This document shows, in pieces, positions 28,056-36,966 of a stretch of 64,000 bases of DNA. Position 1 is the stretch's first letter. Each line of letters starts with the position of its first letter. This stretch comes from Vibrio atlanticus (lineage in GTDB: Bacteria; Pseudomonadota; Gammaproteobacteria; Enterobacterales; Vibrionaceae): contig NZ_AP025461.1 in assembly GCF_024347315.1 (NCBI RefSeq), positions 930,001-994,000 of the forward strand, in the 5' to 3' direction. The translations under genes and the position numbers were made by a program. A model generated the notes under the pieces. The model did not search any database, had not been told where the DNA came from, and was given only the letters and a program-made list of their open reading frames with translations.

Positions 28056-29738
28056 TTAGAACTCAGAAGGCACTTCAAACTCCATCCATTCACCGGTTGT
28101 TGGGTGAATCAGTTTTAGGTAGCCAGCGTGTAGATGCAAGCGTTCGCGCTTGTATCCGTATAAGTCGTCACCTCGAATCGGAACACCAAGCCCCAATGGA
28201 TGAGCACAGTGCACTCGCAACTGGTGGGTTCGCCCTGTTTTAGGGTACAAGTGAACCTTGGTTTTCCCATTATGAGTGCCAACCACTTGCCAATGGGTCT
28301 CTGCGTTTCGTCCGTGATCATGGCAAACCAATTGTCTTGGTCTATCTGTTATGTCGCCGCGCAAGGGCAGGCTGATATTGCCAGATTTCCCGTCGATTTC
28401 ACCATCTAACAGAGCTGTATATCGTTTCTCTACGGTTCTATCAATGAATTGCTTCTGGATGTGTTTATTGGACTCTGCGGTCAGCGCCAAGATCAATAAG
28501 CCTGACGTCGACATATCTAACCTATGGATAATCAAAGGGCCTGTTGCGTCGGGGTAGCGCGCTTTAATGCGGGTATAAACAGAGTCCTCGATAAACTTAC
28601 CAGGAACCGATAAGAACTCCTCGGGTTTATTCACCACCACGATCTCGTCATCTTCATAGACAATATCAAACGACTTACCAACCGCAGGGTTCACGATAAG
28701 CGGGTTCTCTTCTAATTCGATGCCGTTTAGCTGGTGGTCGAGGATCTCGAAGCTTTTACTTTGGCAAACCGGGTACAGGTTTGCGTGCTGGCGAATGACA
28801 GCCGTTGGAGGCAATCCCCACCAAAACTCAGACAATGCTAATGGCTGAAAGCCGTGTTCAAAAGCAAAATTAAGCAGCTTAGGTAGGCAGCAGTCGCCAG
28901 AGCCTTCAAGAGCGTCTTTGCCATCTAACAATTCAAGCAGGTTCTTTGATTCGAGAGCTTGGTTGATAAAGCGATAATGAGACAACCGTTGCGCTTCTAA
29001 TTCGGCTGAGATCGCTTGGTACTCTTGCTTACGGCTCGTGAGTTCGCTTTCGATAGCATCAACTTGCGACTGACGTTCTGCGATCTTTTGTTTCCACTCG
29101 ATTCTAAGTGCTTTTAAGTCGCGTTTCTCTTGGCTGCTTTGATTGCCCAGTTGTTTGAGCAAAGTCGCTGCTGACTCTAGATTCCCCAATGCCTTTTCTT
29201 GATTGGCTTGTTCTCTGAGTTCGTTACGCTGAGCTTTGTTTGCTGCCATGGCTAATTGAAAGGCTTCGATAGATTGTGCTGATTCGATTTTTAACTCTTC
29301 AAATTCAGCCAATAATGCGTCTAGGTTGTGCGACTGTTGTAGTTTTTCAATGTCATCCGCTAGTTGCGATTGGCGAGCAAGGGTTGCACTGTTGTGAGAT
29401 TGAAACTGTTCTGAATCGAAGGCTGATGGAACAAAGTTAATGTTGTTTAACTGAGAGGCCAAAGACGGTTCTAACTGCAAACCTGAAAACGCAGAAAGGT
29501 AACCTAGCTCTTGTGTAGTTGGGTTCTGAACAAGAAGCACGGCGTAGAGGTTGCCTTGCGATGTTTCATTCACACCGCAGTCGAGTAACGACTGCTGAAG
29601 TTGCTGCATGGCAAACTCACACGTTGGATGTGGTGTGTAGTAGTACGGAAACGTAAAACGAGTCGGTAGCGGTAAGTCTACATTCGTATTGTCGTTTTTT
29701 AGGTGCAGTGGCGTGTATTGAGCAAGGTTTGCTGACAT
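28056..29738 (-). CDS. RluA-family pseudouridine synthase with a long coiled-coil N-terminal extension
   Basis: About 560 residues, roughly 250 more than a typical RluA. Residues about 100-260 are a Gln/Glu/Ala/Leu-rich predicted coiled coil (QSQLADDIEKLQQSHNLD, then LREQANQEKALGN). The C-terminal half is a RluA synthase with IVYEDDEIVVVNKPEEFLSVPGK, the catalytic Asp at about residue 408 in HRLDMSTSG, and LHPKTGRTHQLRVH-like LYPKTGRTHQLRVH. It converts uridine to pseudouridine in rRNA or tRNA. No S4 domain is seen. The start is ATG at 29738; a TTG three codons earlier is possible. The coiled coil may drive oligomerisation or partner binding (inference). Confidence 0.88.
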   Translation of the reverse strand: MSANLAQYTPLHLKNDNTNVDLPLPTRFTFPYYYTPHPTCEFAMQQLQQSLLDCGVNETSQGNLYAVLLVQNPTTQELGYLSAFSGLQLEPSLASQLNNINFVPSAFDSEQFQSHNSATLARQSQLADDIEKLQQSHNLDALLAEFEELKIESAQSIEAFQLAMAANKAQRNELREQANQEKALGNLESAATLLKQLGNQSSQEKRDLKALRIEWKQKIAERQSQVDAIESELTSRKQEYQAISAELEAQRLSHYRFINQALESKNLLELLDGKDALEGSGDCCLPKLLNFAFEHGFQPLALSEFWWGLPPTAVIRQHANLYPVCQSKSFEILDHQLNGIELEENPLIVNPAVGKSFDIVYEDDEIVVVNKPEEFLSVPGKFIEDSVYTRIKARYPDATGPLIIHRLDMSTSGLLILALTAESNKHIQKQFIDRTVEKRYTALLDGEIDGKSGNISLPLRGDITDRPRQLVCHDHGRNAETHWQVVGTHNGKTKVHLYPKTGRTHQLRVHCAHPLGLGVPIRGDDLYGYKRERLHLHAGYLKLIHPTTGEWMEFEVPSEF

Positions 29739-29889
29739 GAAGATCAAACTCTATGGCTGTTCAGTTAGAGTTCGGTATTGTTGTCGAAATGAAGGCAAAT
29801 GAGAAGCCAAAGCGAAAGATAAATCGGCTTTGGCTTCATTTAGTTGCTTGTGCTTATCCTAAGTGCGTCCGAGCTTGGTTGAAACTCGA

Positions 29890-30510
29890 TCAGTTCGAGT
29901 GTTCTAGCTCTAGTTGCTCTGCTTTTTGGTAAGCTGGGTGGCTCTTTAAAAGCTCACCGTATTTAGCAATGTTAGGGTAAAGCGCAGTTGCACCAAAGTT
30001 ACCCACGATTTCTACGATGAACGACATCATGAAATCGGCACCCGTCAGAGCATCTGCAACAAGGTAAGTTTTACCTTCAAGCGCTTCGTTGACAAAGGTT
30101 AGGACCTTTTGGTTTTCATCATCAGCGTAGCCGCCAAGGAAATTAGTCTCGCAACCGTCTTTCATCACAAAGATTTTAAGTAGCATTGGCAGAATACCAG
30201 AGCTTTCAGCGAAGTGAAGCCACTGTGAGTATTCCACGTAGTCAGCTGTGCCGCGCACTGGTGCGAACTTACCTTGACCGTATTTGTCGATCAGGTACTC
30301 GGTGATAGCACCAGATTCGCTGATCACAACGCCATCGTCTTCAATAACCGGAGATTTACCAAGAGGATGAACGGCCTTCAATTCTGGCGGCGCTAGAAAC
30401 GTTACACTGTCTCGTTGGTATGGTTTGATTTGGTAATCTACTCCAAGCTCTTCCAATAGCCAGATGATGCGTTTTGAGCGAGATTTGTTTAGGTGATGCA
30501 AAGTAATCAT
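29890..30510 (-). CDS. Glutathione S-transferase
   Basis: 206 residues with the thioredoxin-fold N-domain (ITLHHLNKSRSKRIIWLLEELGVDYQ) and the glutathione-contact motif KSPVIEDDGVVISESGAITEYL. The all-helical C-domain follows. It conjugates or reduces electrophiles with glutathione in the cytoplasm. It lies 34 bases after the CurA-like gene on the same strand, presumably in one transcript controlled by the operator at 31611. Together with that reductase and the NemR-like repressor it forms an electrophile-response unit. Confidence 0.93.
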   Translation of the reverse strand: MITLHHLNKSRSKRIIWLLEELGVDYQIKPYQRDSVTFLAPPELKAVHPLGKSPVIEDDGVVISESGAITEYLIDKYGQGKFAPVRGTADYVEYSQWLHFAESSGILPMLLKIFVMKDGCETNFLGGYADDENQKVLTFVNEALEGKTYLVADALTGADFMMSFIVEIVGNFGATALYPNIAKYGELLKSHPAYQKAEQLELEHSN

Positions 30511-30544
30511 GATTTTACCTAGTTAACTGGTTCAGTTTTTGAAT

Positions 30545-31576
30545 TTATTTAGCTTCGTTTGTTTTGATAACAAGCTTACCGAAGTTTTGGCCTTCCAATA
30601 GACCCATGAATGCTTGTGGCGCCACGTCTAGGCCTTCAACTAGGTGCTCACGGTAATGCATCTTGCCTTGAGACAACCATTCTGTCATTTGAACAGCAAA
30701 CTCATTGTAACGGTGTGCGTAATCATCAAAGATAATGAAACCTTGCATCTTAATACGCTTGACCAAAAGAGTGCCCATAAGGCTAGACATGCGATCTGGG
30801 CCTTCAGGAAGTGATGTCGCATTGTATTGTGAAATAAGGCCACAAACAGGAATGCGAGCACCAGTGTTAAGCAACGGCATTACCGCATCGAACACCTTGC
30901 CGCCAACGTTTTCAAAATAAACGTCGATGCCGTTGCTACATGCTTTAGCCAGTTGCTCCGCGAAGTCGTCGGCTTTGTGGTCGATACATTCATCAAAACC
31001 AAGCACTTCTTTCGCGTACTGACATTTCTCTTGACCACCAGCAACGCCAATGACACGACAGCCTTTTAATATTCCGATTTGGCCAACGGTTGCGCCTACT
31101 GCACCTGTTGCAGCCGCAACGACTAGCGTGTCGCCTTCTTTAGGTTGGCCGATATCAAGTAAGCCCATGTACGCAGTAAAGCCTGGCATACCCATGATGC
31201 CTAGTGCGTAAGAAGGGTGTGTTGGCTCTTTGCCTAGTTTGATTAATCCTTCACCGTTAGACACTCCAAGGTCTTGCCAACCTGTGTAAGCCAGAACCCA
31301 TTCGCCAACTTCATAATCGCTGTTGTTTGACTCTTCAACCTGACAAACGGTTGCACCAACCATTACTTCATCAATCGCAACTGGATCAGCGTAAGATTTT
31401 GCATCGCTCATTCGGCCACGCATGTACGGGTCTAGAGAAAGGTAAACTGAGCGAAGTAACATCTCGCCGTCTTTAATTGTTGGTGCGGCTACTGTCTCCA
31501 AACGGAAGTTATCTTGAGTCGGTGCGCCTACTGGGCGAGAAGCCAATACGATGCGGCGATTGTCTTGTTGAGTCAT
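30545..31576 (-). CDS. curA: NADPH-dependent double-bond reductase of the MDR family (CurA-like)
   Basis: 343 residues, matching the length of E. coli CurA/YncB and the leukotriene B4 12-hydroxydehydrogenase group. It has the substrate-domain motif YLSLDPYMRGRM, the Rossmann motif AATGAVGATVGQIG (about residues 155-168), then YFENVGGKVFDAV. It reduces the double bond of alpha,beta-unsaturated carbonyls with NADPH. AAGGATATCC precedes the ATG. A NemR-like operator lies 35-54 bases upstream of the start, so induction by electrophiles is likely. Confidence 0.92.
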   Translation of the reverse strand: MTQQDNRRIVLASRPVGAPTQDNFRLETVAAPTIKDGEMLLRSVYLSLDPYMRGRMSDAKSYADPVAIDEVMVGATVCQVEESNNSDYEVGEWVLAYTGWQDLGVSNGEGLIKLGKEPTHPSYALGIMGMPGFTAYMGLLDIGQPKEGDTLVVAAATGAVGATVGQIGILKGCRVIGVAGGQEKCQYAKEVLGFDECIDHKADDFAEQLAKACSNGIDVYFENVGGKVFDAVMPLLNTGARIPVCGLISQYNATSLPEGPDRMSSLMGTLLVKRIKMQGFIIFDDYAHRYNEFAVQMTEWLSQGKMHYREHLVEGLDVAPQAFMGLLEGQNFGKLVIKTNEAK

Positions 31577-31610
31577 TGGATATCCTTAATTTTATATTAT
31601 GTTCATTTAG

Positions 31611-31630
31611 AATTAGACCAGTCGTCTAGT
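31611..31630. promoter_or_regulatory. Operator copy 1 for the NemR-like repressor (upstream of curA)
   Basis: Inverted repeat TAGAC-N5-GTCTA (31614-31628). The surrounding 20 bases are identical to a second site in front of the TetR gene. The resemblance to NemR-type boxes and the pairing with a NemR-like gene support the call. Confidence 0.85.
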
Positions 31631-31714
31631 CTTGTTGTCTAAAAATCCCGCCGTCATCAAATTGATAAGAGGGCGGGTTATCTGTCGTTAATAAAAACTA
31701 AACACAGTACGTGG

Positions 31715-32305
31715 TTAGTTTTTACCTTTTAAAATCTGTTGGGTTAGGTTTAAAGCTGATTCTAAACTGCGTGAACTCTGGCTTAGTTTGCTTAATAAGC
31801 TTGCGCCTAACCACATAGAATATAGATTTTGAGCGGTTTCTTGGCTCTCTTCAACCTTTATCGAGCCATCATCAATACCACCGACAATGCACTGCTCGAT
31901 GGTATGCGTCACTTTCTCAGCACCTTTTAATAGTGCTTGGCGCATAGGATCAGAAAGATCAGAAACTTCGGCGCTGAGCTTAACGACTAAGCATTTATGA
32001 GCGTTACAAGTACCGTTTTCAATCTGTGACCATCGAGTGAAGTAACTGATAATTCTCTGGTAATTGTTGCCTTCACCATGAACCAAAAGAGTTTCAACTC
32101 TGCTGATGTAGGTCTCAAAATAGTGCTGGATCAGAGCCTCGCCAAATTGCTCTTTAGATTTAAAGTAGTGGTAAAACGATCCTTTTGGGACATCCGCTTC
32201 TTTAAGCAATTGCGACAAGCCAACGCCGTTAAAGCCGTTGTTCACTATTAATTGGTAGCCAACATCTAAAACATGCAGGCGTGTGTCGTTCGTTTTATCG
32301 TTCAT
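31715..32305 (-). CDS. TetR-family repressor, NemR-like electrophile sensor
   Basis: 196 residues. The N-terminal TetR helix-turn-helix spans about residues 10-55 (GFNGVGLSQLLKEADVPKGSFYHYFKSKEQFG), near-identical in pattern to E. coli NemR. The ligand domain keeps CLVVKLSAEVSDLSDPMR, in which the Cys matches the redox-sensing NemR Cys106. NemR senses reactive chlorine and electrophiles through that Cys and releases its operator. Identical operators lie upstream of this gene (autoregulation) and of curA-gst. The gene lies just upstream of curA on the same strand. Confidence 0.88.
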   Translation of the reverse strand: MNDKTNDTRLHVLDVGYQLIVNNGFNGVGLSQLLKEADVPKGSFYHYFKSKEQFGEALIQHYFETYISRVETLLVHGEGNNYQRIISYFTRWSQIENGTCNAHKCLVVKLSAEVSDLSDPMRQALLKGAEKVTHTIEQCIVGGIDDGSIKVEESQETAQNLYSMWLGASLLSKLSQSSRSLESALNLTQQILKGKN

Positions 32306-32322
32306 GGGCTTACTATAAGTTA

Positions 32323-32342
32323 AATTAGACCAGTCGTCTAGT
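32323..32342. promoter_or_regulatory. Operator copy 2 for the NemR-like repressor (autoregulatory)
   Basis: The core TAGAC-N5-GTCTA at 32326-32340 is identical over 20 bases to the site at 31611-31630. It is 21-35 bases upstream of the repressor start, placing it in the promoter. Confidence 0.85.
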
Positions 32343-32408
32343 GTTCGATTTTTGAAGGTATATTCCGTCGTTACAAAAGTGGCTTCAACTATTCAAACGT
32401 TCACATAT

Positions 32409-32444
32409 AAAAAAGCCCCAACATAGCTCGTATGTTAGGGCTTA
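32409..32444 (-). terminator. Terminator of the TetR/FKBP gap (FKBP gene)
   Basis: Arms AAGCCC-AACATA and TATGTT-GGGCTT pair with one mismatch around a 5-base loop. On the minus strand a T-run follows, 16 bases after the FKBP stop. Confidence 0.8.
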
Positions 32445-32459
32445 AATCAGTCTCTTCAA

Positions 32460-32933
32460 TTATTTGATAGAGATTAACTCAACATCAAAAATCAAAGTTG
32501 CTGATGGTGGGATAGGCCCTGAACCACCTTTACCGTAAGCCAATTGGCTTGGGATAAACAGGCGAACTTTTTGGCCTTCGACCATGTAAGTCAAACCTTC
32601 TTGCCAGCCTTTGATCACTTGTTTAAGAGCAAATGAGATTGGCTCACCACGATCAACAGAGCTGTCGAAAACAGTGCCGTCGATAAGTGTACCGTGGTAA
32701 TGAACCGTTACTTTGCTGTTCTTAGTTGGGTGCTCTGTACCAGTACCTTCTTCAAGAACTAGGTATTGAAGACCACTTTCAGTCGTAACAACCCCTTCTT
32801 TAGCGCCGTTTTCGATAAGGAATTGTTGGCCTTGTTCGATATTTTCTTCGCCGGATTTATGGTTCATCCAAGTGCGGTAGATCATGAAGCCAGCCAAAAT
32901 AAAGACAATGACCGGGATGATAAATTTAGACAT
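32460..32933 (-). CDS. Membrane-anchored FKBP-type peptidyl-prolyl isomerase
   Basis: 157 residues. An N-terminal hydrophobic anchor (residues 4-20) is followed by a short helical linker and one FKBP domain (about 50-157): VHYHGTLIDGTVFDSS, GWQEGLTYMVEGQKVRLFIPSQLAYG, then PPSATLIFDVELISI. It catalyses cis-trans proline isomerisation, probably at the periplasmic face. It lies 42 bases after the DsbA-like gene on the same strand, so the two may be co-expressed envelope-folding factors. Confidence 0.92.
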   Translation of the reverse strand: MSKFIIPVIVFILAGFMIYRTWMNHKSGEENIEQGQQFLIENGAKEGVVTTESGLQYLVLEEGTGTEHPTKNSKVTVHYHGTLIDGTVFDSSVDRGEPISFALKQVIKGWQEGLTYMVEGQKVRLFIPSQLAYGKGGSGPIPPSATLIFDVELISIK

Positions 32934-32975
32934 AGTAAAACCTATTTATTGTTGATTTTTTATAGAGAAAAGCCG

Positions 32976-33602
32976 TTAAGGCTGAGTCAAAAGGTAGTTG
33001 ATCGTTTTTGCGATACCTTGAACATCTTGGTGACCTGCTGTCAGTACTTGGTATTTACCGTTGATGATAAATGTTGGTACTGAGTTGATTTGACCTTTAA
33101 CCGAGATCTCTTCAGCTTTCTTTACGTAGTCAAATAGAGCAACTTGCTGTTCTTTGTTCAGTTGGTATGGGCTAACCAGACCGCGAGAAGTGAAAGCAGT
33201 CTCCAGAGCTTGCTGACGTTGTTCTGGCGTTGCATCTGCACCCATTTGAACGGCACCAAATAGGTCGTCCATGAACGCGTGATCTGGTGTCGCATCAAGT
33301 TGCATTACTGCTGTGTAGTAGATCATTGCGCTGATTTGAGCACTTTCATTGAACGTAACGTGCATCTTGCCAATAGTTTGGTTCGTTAGAGATTCGATCT
33401 CTGGAATTGCACTTTCCATTTGACGACAGTGACCACAATTTAGAGAGAAGATTTCAGTGATCGGAGACAGGTTAAATTCAGTTAGAGCAGTAGGCAGCGC
33501 TTCGTATTGAACGCCTTTCTGTGGCTCGTCTGTTTCACTACAACCCGCGATAATCAGTACGGCAGCAAGTGCTGTGATGAATTTAGTAAATGGTTTAAAC
33601 AT
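32976..33602 (-). CDS. DsbA-like thiol:disulfide oxidoreductase lipoprotein
   Basis: 208 residues. The lipobox IIAGC at about residue 20 predicts an acylated, membrane-tethered protein, unlike soluble DsbA. The thioredoxin fold has active site CGHC (about 56-59, in SLNCGHCRQMESA), an inserted helical domain, and the cis-Pro loop NSVPTFIINGKY. It oxidises or isomerises disulfides in periplasmic proteins. Followed by the FKBP gene. Confidence 0.9.
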   Translation of the reverse strand: MFKPFTKFITALAAVLIIAGCSETDEPQKGVQYEALPTALTEFNLSPITEIFSLNCGHCRQMESAIPEIESLTNQTIGKMHVTFNESAQISAMIYYTAVMQLDATPDHAFMDDLFGAVQMGADATPEQRQQALETAFTSRGLVSPYQLNKEQQVALFDYVKKAEEISVKGQINSVPTFIINGKYQVLTAGHQDVQGIAKTINYLLTQP

Positions 33603-33855
33603 AATGTTTGCTCTAGCGTTGAGAAGTCGTGAGATTCTAACTATTTAGTACGAATTGGAAAACAATTATAAGGTAAATAAATGCAAACAGTTGGAACGGG
33701 CGGACGATGACAGGCGAGTTGACGGTGAACTGTGATCAAAAACACTTTTTTTGGACGTGCTTTCTTTTTGTGTAAAGTTTTTGTCTAAAGTTTTTCTCTC
33801 AGTGCCGATATAGACATTAGTGAATGGTTTATCTGCATAAGTGGTTGGTGAAGTA

Positions 33856-34467
33856 ATGAGATATTTAGCGATAATGTTAAGCATAGCTTTGGCTGGGTGC
33901 GAAACTACGTTACCAACAGGGTTATTCGGTGAGGATATGTTACAAACTGCACCGAAAACTGATTATGACATTATGTACCCTGAATGGGGGGTGGTTCAAA
34001 CCACTCATCAGCAAGGAACTATTACCACTAACTACGGGCGTGGTGTTTCGACCAATGATCCACTGGAAGTCTTTTTAAGACAAAACCGTATCGATTTTGA
34101 AGTTTTACCTGGCAACCATGTGATGGTAAAGCTTGTGCAGCATGTGAACTTTAAAACAGGTTCGACATCTCCTGAACCCGCTTACAACAATTGGTTGGAC
34201 ACGTTAGGCAGCTATCTTTCTCGACGCCAAGACATTGATGTCGTCATTGAAGGACACACGGATAATACAGGCAGTGATCGTGTTAATGATCCGCTCTCTG
34301 AACAGCGCGCAAAAGAAGTGAAAGCTCGCTTAGAAAGTAACTATGTTTCGAGTCGTACTATTTACACCCGCGGTTTCGGTGAGTACGTTCCCGCGTGTAA
34401 CAACGCTTCAGCACAAGGTAAAGCCTGTAACCGCCGTGTAGAGTTGATGCTGATTGTGGCGAAATAG
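33856..34467 (+). CDS. OmpA-family lipoprotein (peptidoglycan-binding)
   Basis: 203 residues from the ATG at 33856; five extra upstream residues are possible. Lipobox IALAGC. The C-terminal OmpA/MotB domain (about 95-203) contains HVNFKTGSTSPEP, IDVVIEGHTDNTGSDRVNDPLSEQRAKEVKARLE and the closing NRRVELMLI. It tethers the outer membrane to peptidoglycan. The N-terminal domain of about 70 residues is unrecognised. Followed by a strong terminator. Confidence 0.9.
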   Translation: MRYLAIMLSIALAGCETTLPTGLFGEDMLQTAPKTDYDIMYPEWGVVQTTHQQGTITTNYGRGVSTNDPLEVFLRQNRIDFEVLPGNHVMVKLVQHVNFKTGSTSPEPAYNNWLDTLGSYLSRRQDIDVVIEGHTDNTGSDRVNDPLSEQRAKEVKARLESNYVSSRTIYTRGFGEYVPACNNASAQGKACNRRVELMLIVAK

Positions 34468-34518
34468 ATGCGAGAAGCTTGATTCTTTGAATCGAAAGAG
34501 CGTATCGATTACAGACAT

Positions 34519-34549
34519 AAAAAAATCCCTCATGAAGAGGGATTTTTTG
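34519..34549. terminator. Bidirectional terminator
   Basis: TCCCTC-ATGAA-GAGGGA with A5 and T6 flanks, between convergent genes ending at 34467 and 34576. Confidence 0.88.
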
Positions 34550-34575
34550 TATTTAGCTTGTGTTGCTTTTTCCGC

Positions 34576-34935
34576 TTATGCGAACTGTTTTTCTAAGTAA
34601 GATACGATATCCGAAGATTCGTACATCCACTCAGTTTTACCGTCTTTCTCGATACGTAGACAAGGCACTTTCACACGACCGCCGCCAGCTTCAAGCTCTG
34701 CACGGTGTTGTTCATTATTTTTTGCATCACGAAGTTCAAATTGAACTGACTGACGTTTCATCGAACGTCGCACTTTTACACAAAATGGACATGCTTCGAA
34801 TTGGTACAACGTGTGCGTTTTTGCCTGCTCGTTCACTTTGCTTTGTTCTTCTTGAGAACGCTTCACACCGCGTGGGCTGAAAACAAAATTCAACAGCAAG
34901 ATGACGCGACCTAAGAACCAACGGATAAACTTCAT
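34576..34935 (-). CDS. Membrane-anchored glutaredoxin-like protein
   Basis: 119 residues from the ATG at 34935, which has GAGAG upstream; the longer frame to 35013 has no site. An N-terminal membrane helix (about 3-20, FIRWFLGRVILLLNFVF) leads through a Lys/Glu-rich linker to a glutaredoxin domain with active site CPFC (FEACPFCVKVRRSMK) and VPCLRIEKDGKTEWMYESSDIVSYL. It uses glutathione-type thiol chemistry at the cytoplasmic face. It lies 89 bases downstream of norR on the same strand; no terminator is evident between them. Confidence 0.9.
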   Translation of the reverse strand: MKFIRWFLGRVILLLNFVFSPRGVKRSQEEQSKVNEQAKTHTLYQFEACPFCVKVRRSMKRQSVQFELRDAKNNEQHRAELEAGGGRVKVPCLRIEKDGKTEWMYESSDIVSYLEKQFA

Positions 34936-35024
34936 AAATCTCTCTACATCTTTAAAATTAGCGTTACAATTTGCAGCATTATATACACAAGTTTTGTCAG
35001 ATGCTCGCAACAAACCGCTAATAT

Positions 35025-36617
35025 CTATTTTGTCCGTTCGATCGTGTGAGACTTCGCCACATTTAGCCCTAAACGTTTGGACAGTCGAGTCAGGTTTGCT
35101 CGGTCTGTTTTCAGAACTCGCCCTGCTTGCGCCCAGTTAAAGTTGGCATCTTCCAACACCTCAGTGATGATGCTGCGTTGAAAATCATCGGTAGCGCCAC
35201 GTAAACCTGCAGATAGGTCGATCGTTGGTGTTGATAACGGTGTGTTTTTTACCTGTGTCGTCGCTATAGGCTGATCTTGGTCGAGTGGGCCACAATCTTC
35301 TTTAGTGATTGTCACGAGATTTTTGTTAGTGCTACGAGCTAATGCTTTTAGTGCTGAACGACTGATAACGTGTTCAAGCTCACGTACGTTACCTGGCCAA
35401 CCGTAACGGTTTAGAAATGCCAGTACATCAGAGCGGAATTTAACTTGGTTGATACCGAGTTTACGACGTGCTTGTTCTAGGAAGAAGCCTGCTAGCAAGC
35501 TGATATCGTCACCTCGGTCTTTCAGAGCTGGCACTGCGATAGGGTACACACTCAGTCGGTGGTATAAATCAGCTCTGAATCGACCGTCTTCAACTTCTTG
35601 CTTTAAGTCTCGGTTGGTTGCAGCTAAAACACGAACATCAATAGTTTGAATGTTGTCTTGGCCTACAGGTTGAATTTCGTTGTTTTGCAGTGCACGCAAT
35701 AGCTTACTTTGTGCAGCCAAAGGCAACTCACCAATTTCATCTAAGAATAGTGTGCCGCCATCGGCTAAAGCAAATTTACCTAAGCGGTTTTTGTCTGCAC
35801 CAGTAAACGCGCCACGAACGTGACCAAATAGTTCACTCTCTACCAAGTTCTCAGGAATAGCAGCACAGTTGACGTAGACCAACGGATTACGTTTACGCTG
35901 GGATTGGTGGTGCAGGGTACGAGCAACGAGCTCTTTACCAACACCAGTATCACCATGAATCAGAATATTAAATTCAGAGGGTGCGACAACCGCGATATCG
36001 TTTTTAAGCGCGACCATGGTGTCACTATTACCAATCAATTCGCCGCCGTCACGTTCCCACGCTTCAACATTCAACTCTTCCAGTAATTGCTTTGACTGTT
36101 TTGCTTGATGTTCAAGTTGCGAGAAAGTCATCGCCATTTGCATCGTAGAGGCAGCAATAGCAGCGAGAACTTCTAGGTTCCGAGCAGGAATATTCGCGAA
36201 GACATCAGGTTTTAGGCTGTCGAGGGTTAGTACCCCTAACAATTTGTCACCAAATAGAAGAGGCAAACCCATACAGGCATGCATGGGCAAATCGCCATCG
36301 TGGTCGATCAGTAAGCCATCGAAAGGATCAGGCAATGAGCTATCCGCATCAAAACGAACTGGAGAACGCGAACCACAAATCGCATCAAAACGCGGATGTT
36401 CTGAAATAATAAAGCGGCGACCGAATGTATCTCGACTGAGCCCTTGCATTGCGATGGGTACTAGCGTGTCACCTTGAAGGCTTAAAAGTGCGACACAATC
36501 ACACGTTATGGTTTTACGAATGGCATCGATTAAGCGATTAAAACGGTCTTGATCGTTCACACCGCTGGCTAAACCAATGGTCATTTCCATGAGAGTGGAT
36601 GCTGAGATATCTTGCAT
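35025..36617 (-). CDS. norR: NO-responsive sigma54 activator NorR
   Basis: 530 residues, the NorR length. The N-terminal GAF domain (about 20-175) senses nitric oxide through an iron site. The central AAA+ domain (about 195-425) has Walker A GDTGVGKE, the sigma54-contact motif GAFTGA and [15 protein letters not shown]-terminal Fis-type HTH follows ([23 protein letters not shown]). It activates NO-detoxification genes. The gene is divergent from hmp with a 349-base spacer carrying GT-N7-AC sites and a -24/-12 promoter. Confidence 0.95.
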   Translation of the reverse strand: MQDISASTLMEMTIGLASGVNDQDRFNRLIDAIRKTITCDCVALLSLQGDTLVPIAMQGLSRDTFGRRFIISEHPRFDAICGSRSPVRFDADSSLPDPFDGLLIDHDGDLPMHACMGLPLLFGDKLLGVLTLDSLKPDVFANIPARNLEVLAAIAASTMQMAMTFSQLEHQAKQSKQLLEELNVEAWERDGGELIGNSDTMVALKNDIAVVAPSEFNILIHGDTGVGKELVARTLHHQSQRKRNPLVYVNCAAIPENLVESELFGHVRGAFTGADKNRLGKFALADGGTLFLDEIGELPLAAQSKLLRALQNNEIQPVGQDNIQTIDVRVLAATNRDLKQEVEDGRFRADLYHRLSVYPIAVPALKDRGDDISLLAGFFLEQARRKLGINQVKFRSDVLAFLNRYGWPGNVRELEHVISRSALKALARSTNKNLVTITKEDCGPLDQDQPIATTQVKNTPLSTPTIDLSAGLRGATDDFQRSIITEVLEDANFNWAQAGRVLKTDRANLTRLSKRLGLNVAKSHTIERTK

Positions 36618-36655
36618 AAAGGGCTCATACTGTTTGTATTTTTATACATGGTAGA

Positions 36656-36688
36656 GTCTTTATGACATAAAAAAAAGGTCTTTTTGAC
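36656..36688 (+). promoter_or_regulatory. Two NorR-type enhancer sites (GT-N7-AC)
   Basis: GTCTTTATGAC (36656-36666) and GTCTTTTTGAC (36678-36688) share the GT-N7-AC consensus and are 22 bp apart, two helical turns. They lie about 55-90 bases upstream of the sigma54-type promoter. A third match (GTCAATTTGAC, 36919-36929) lies in the hmp leader. Confidence 0.65.
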
Positions 36689-36742
36689 TAAAGTTTGAAG
36701 AGGTTTTTTGAAGGAATGCTAGGCACAACAAGCTTTCGCATG

Positions 36743-36760
36743 TTGGCACCGTTTGTGCAA
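36743..36760 (+). promoter_or_regulatory. Sigma54-type promoter for hmp
   Basis: TTGGCAC-CGTTT-GTGCAA matches the -24/-12 consensus TGGCAC-N5-TTGC with one mismatch in the -12 element. Transcription would start near 36770, giving a leader of about 200 bases before hmp. The adjacent NorR sites and norR gene support it. Confidence 0.7.
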
Positions 36761-36966
36761 TGTGTCCATTGCGTGTTGTCTATATGACTGAATATCTGAC
36801 CCATCATTGATTTGAATCAATTAATGCGAATTTATCAGTCCACGTAATTCTCATAAAAATAGTAGCCAAAGAGCTCATTGAGAAAGAATTAATATAAAGT
36901 CATCTTTAAATAAAATTAGTCAATTTGACATGAAAGGTCAAAAGACTAAGTGTTCGGAGTAAATCA

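Noticed and set aside
36900-36945. NsrR site in the hmp leader
   Set aside because: Only a half-like match (GTCATCTTTAAAT) is present; the NorR/sigma54 elements are far better.
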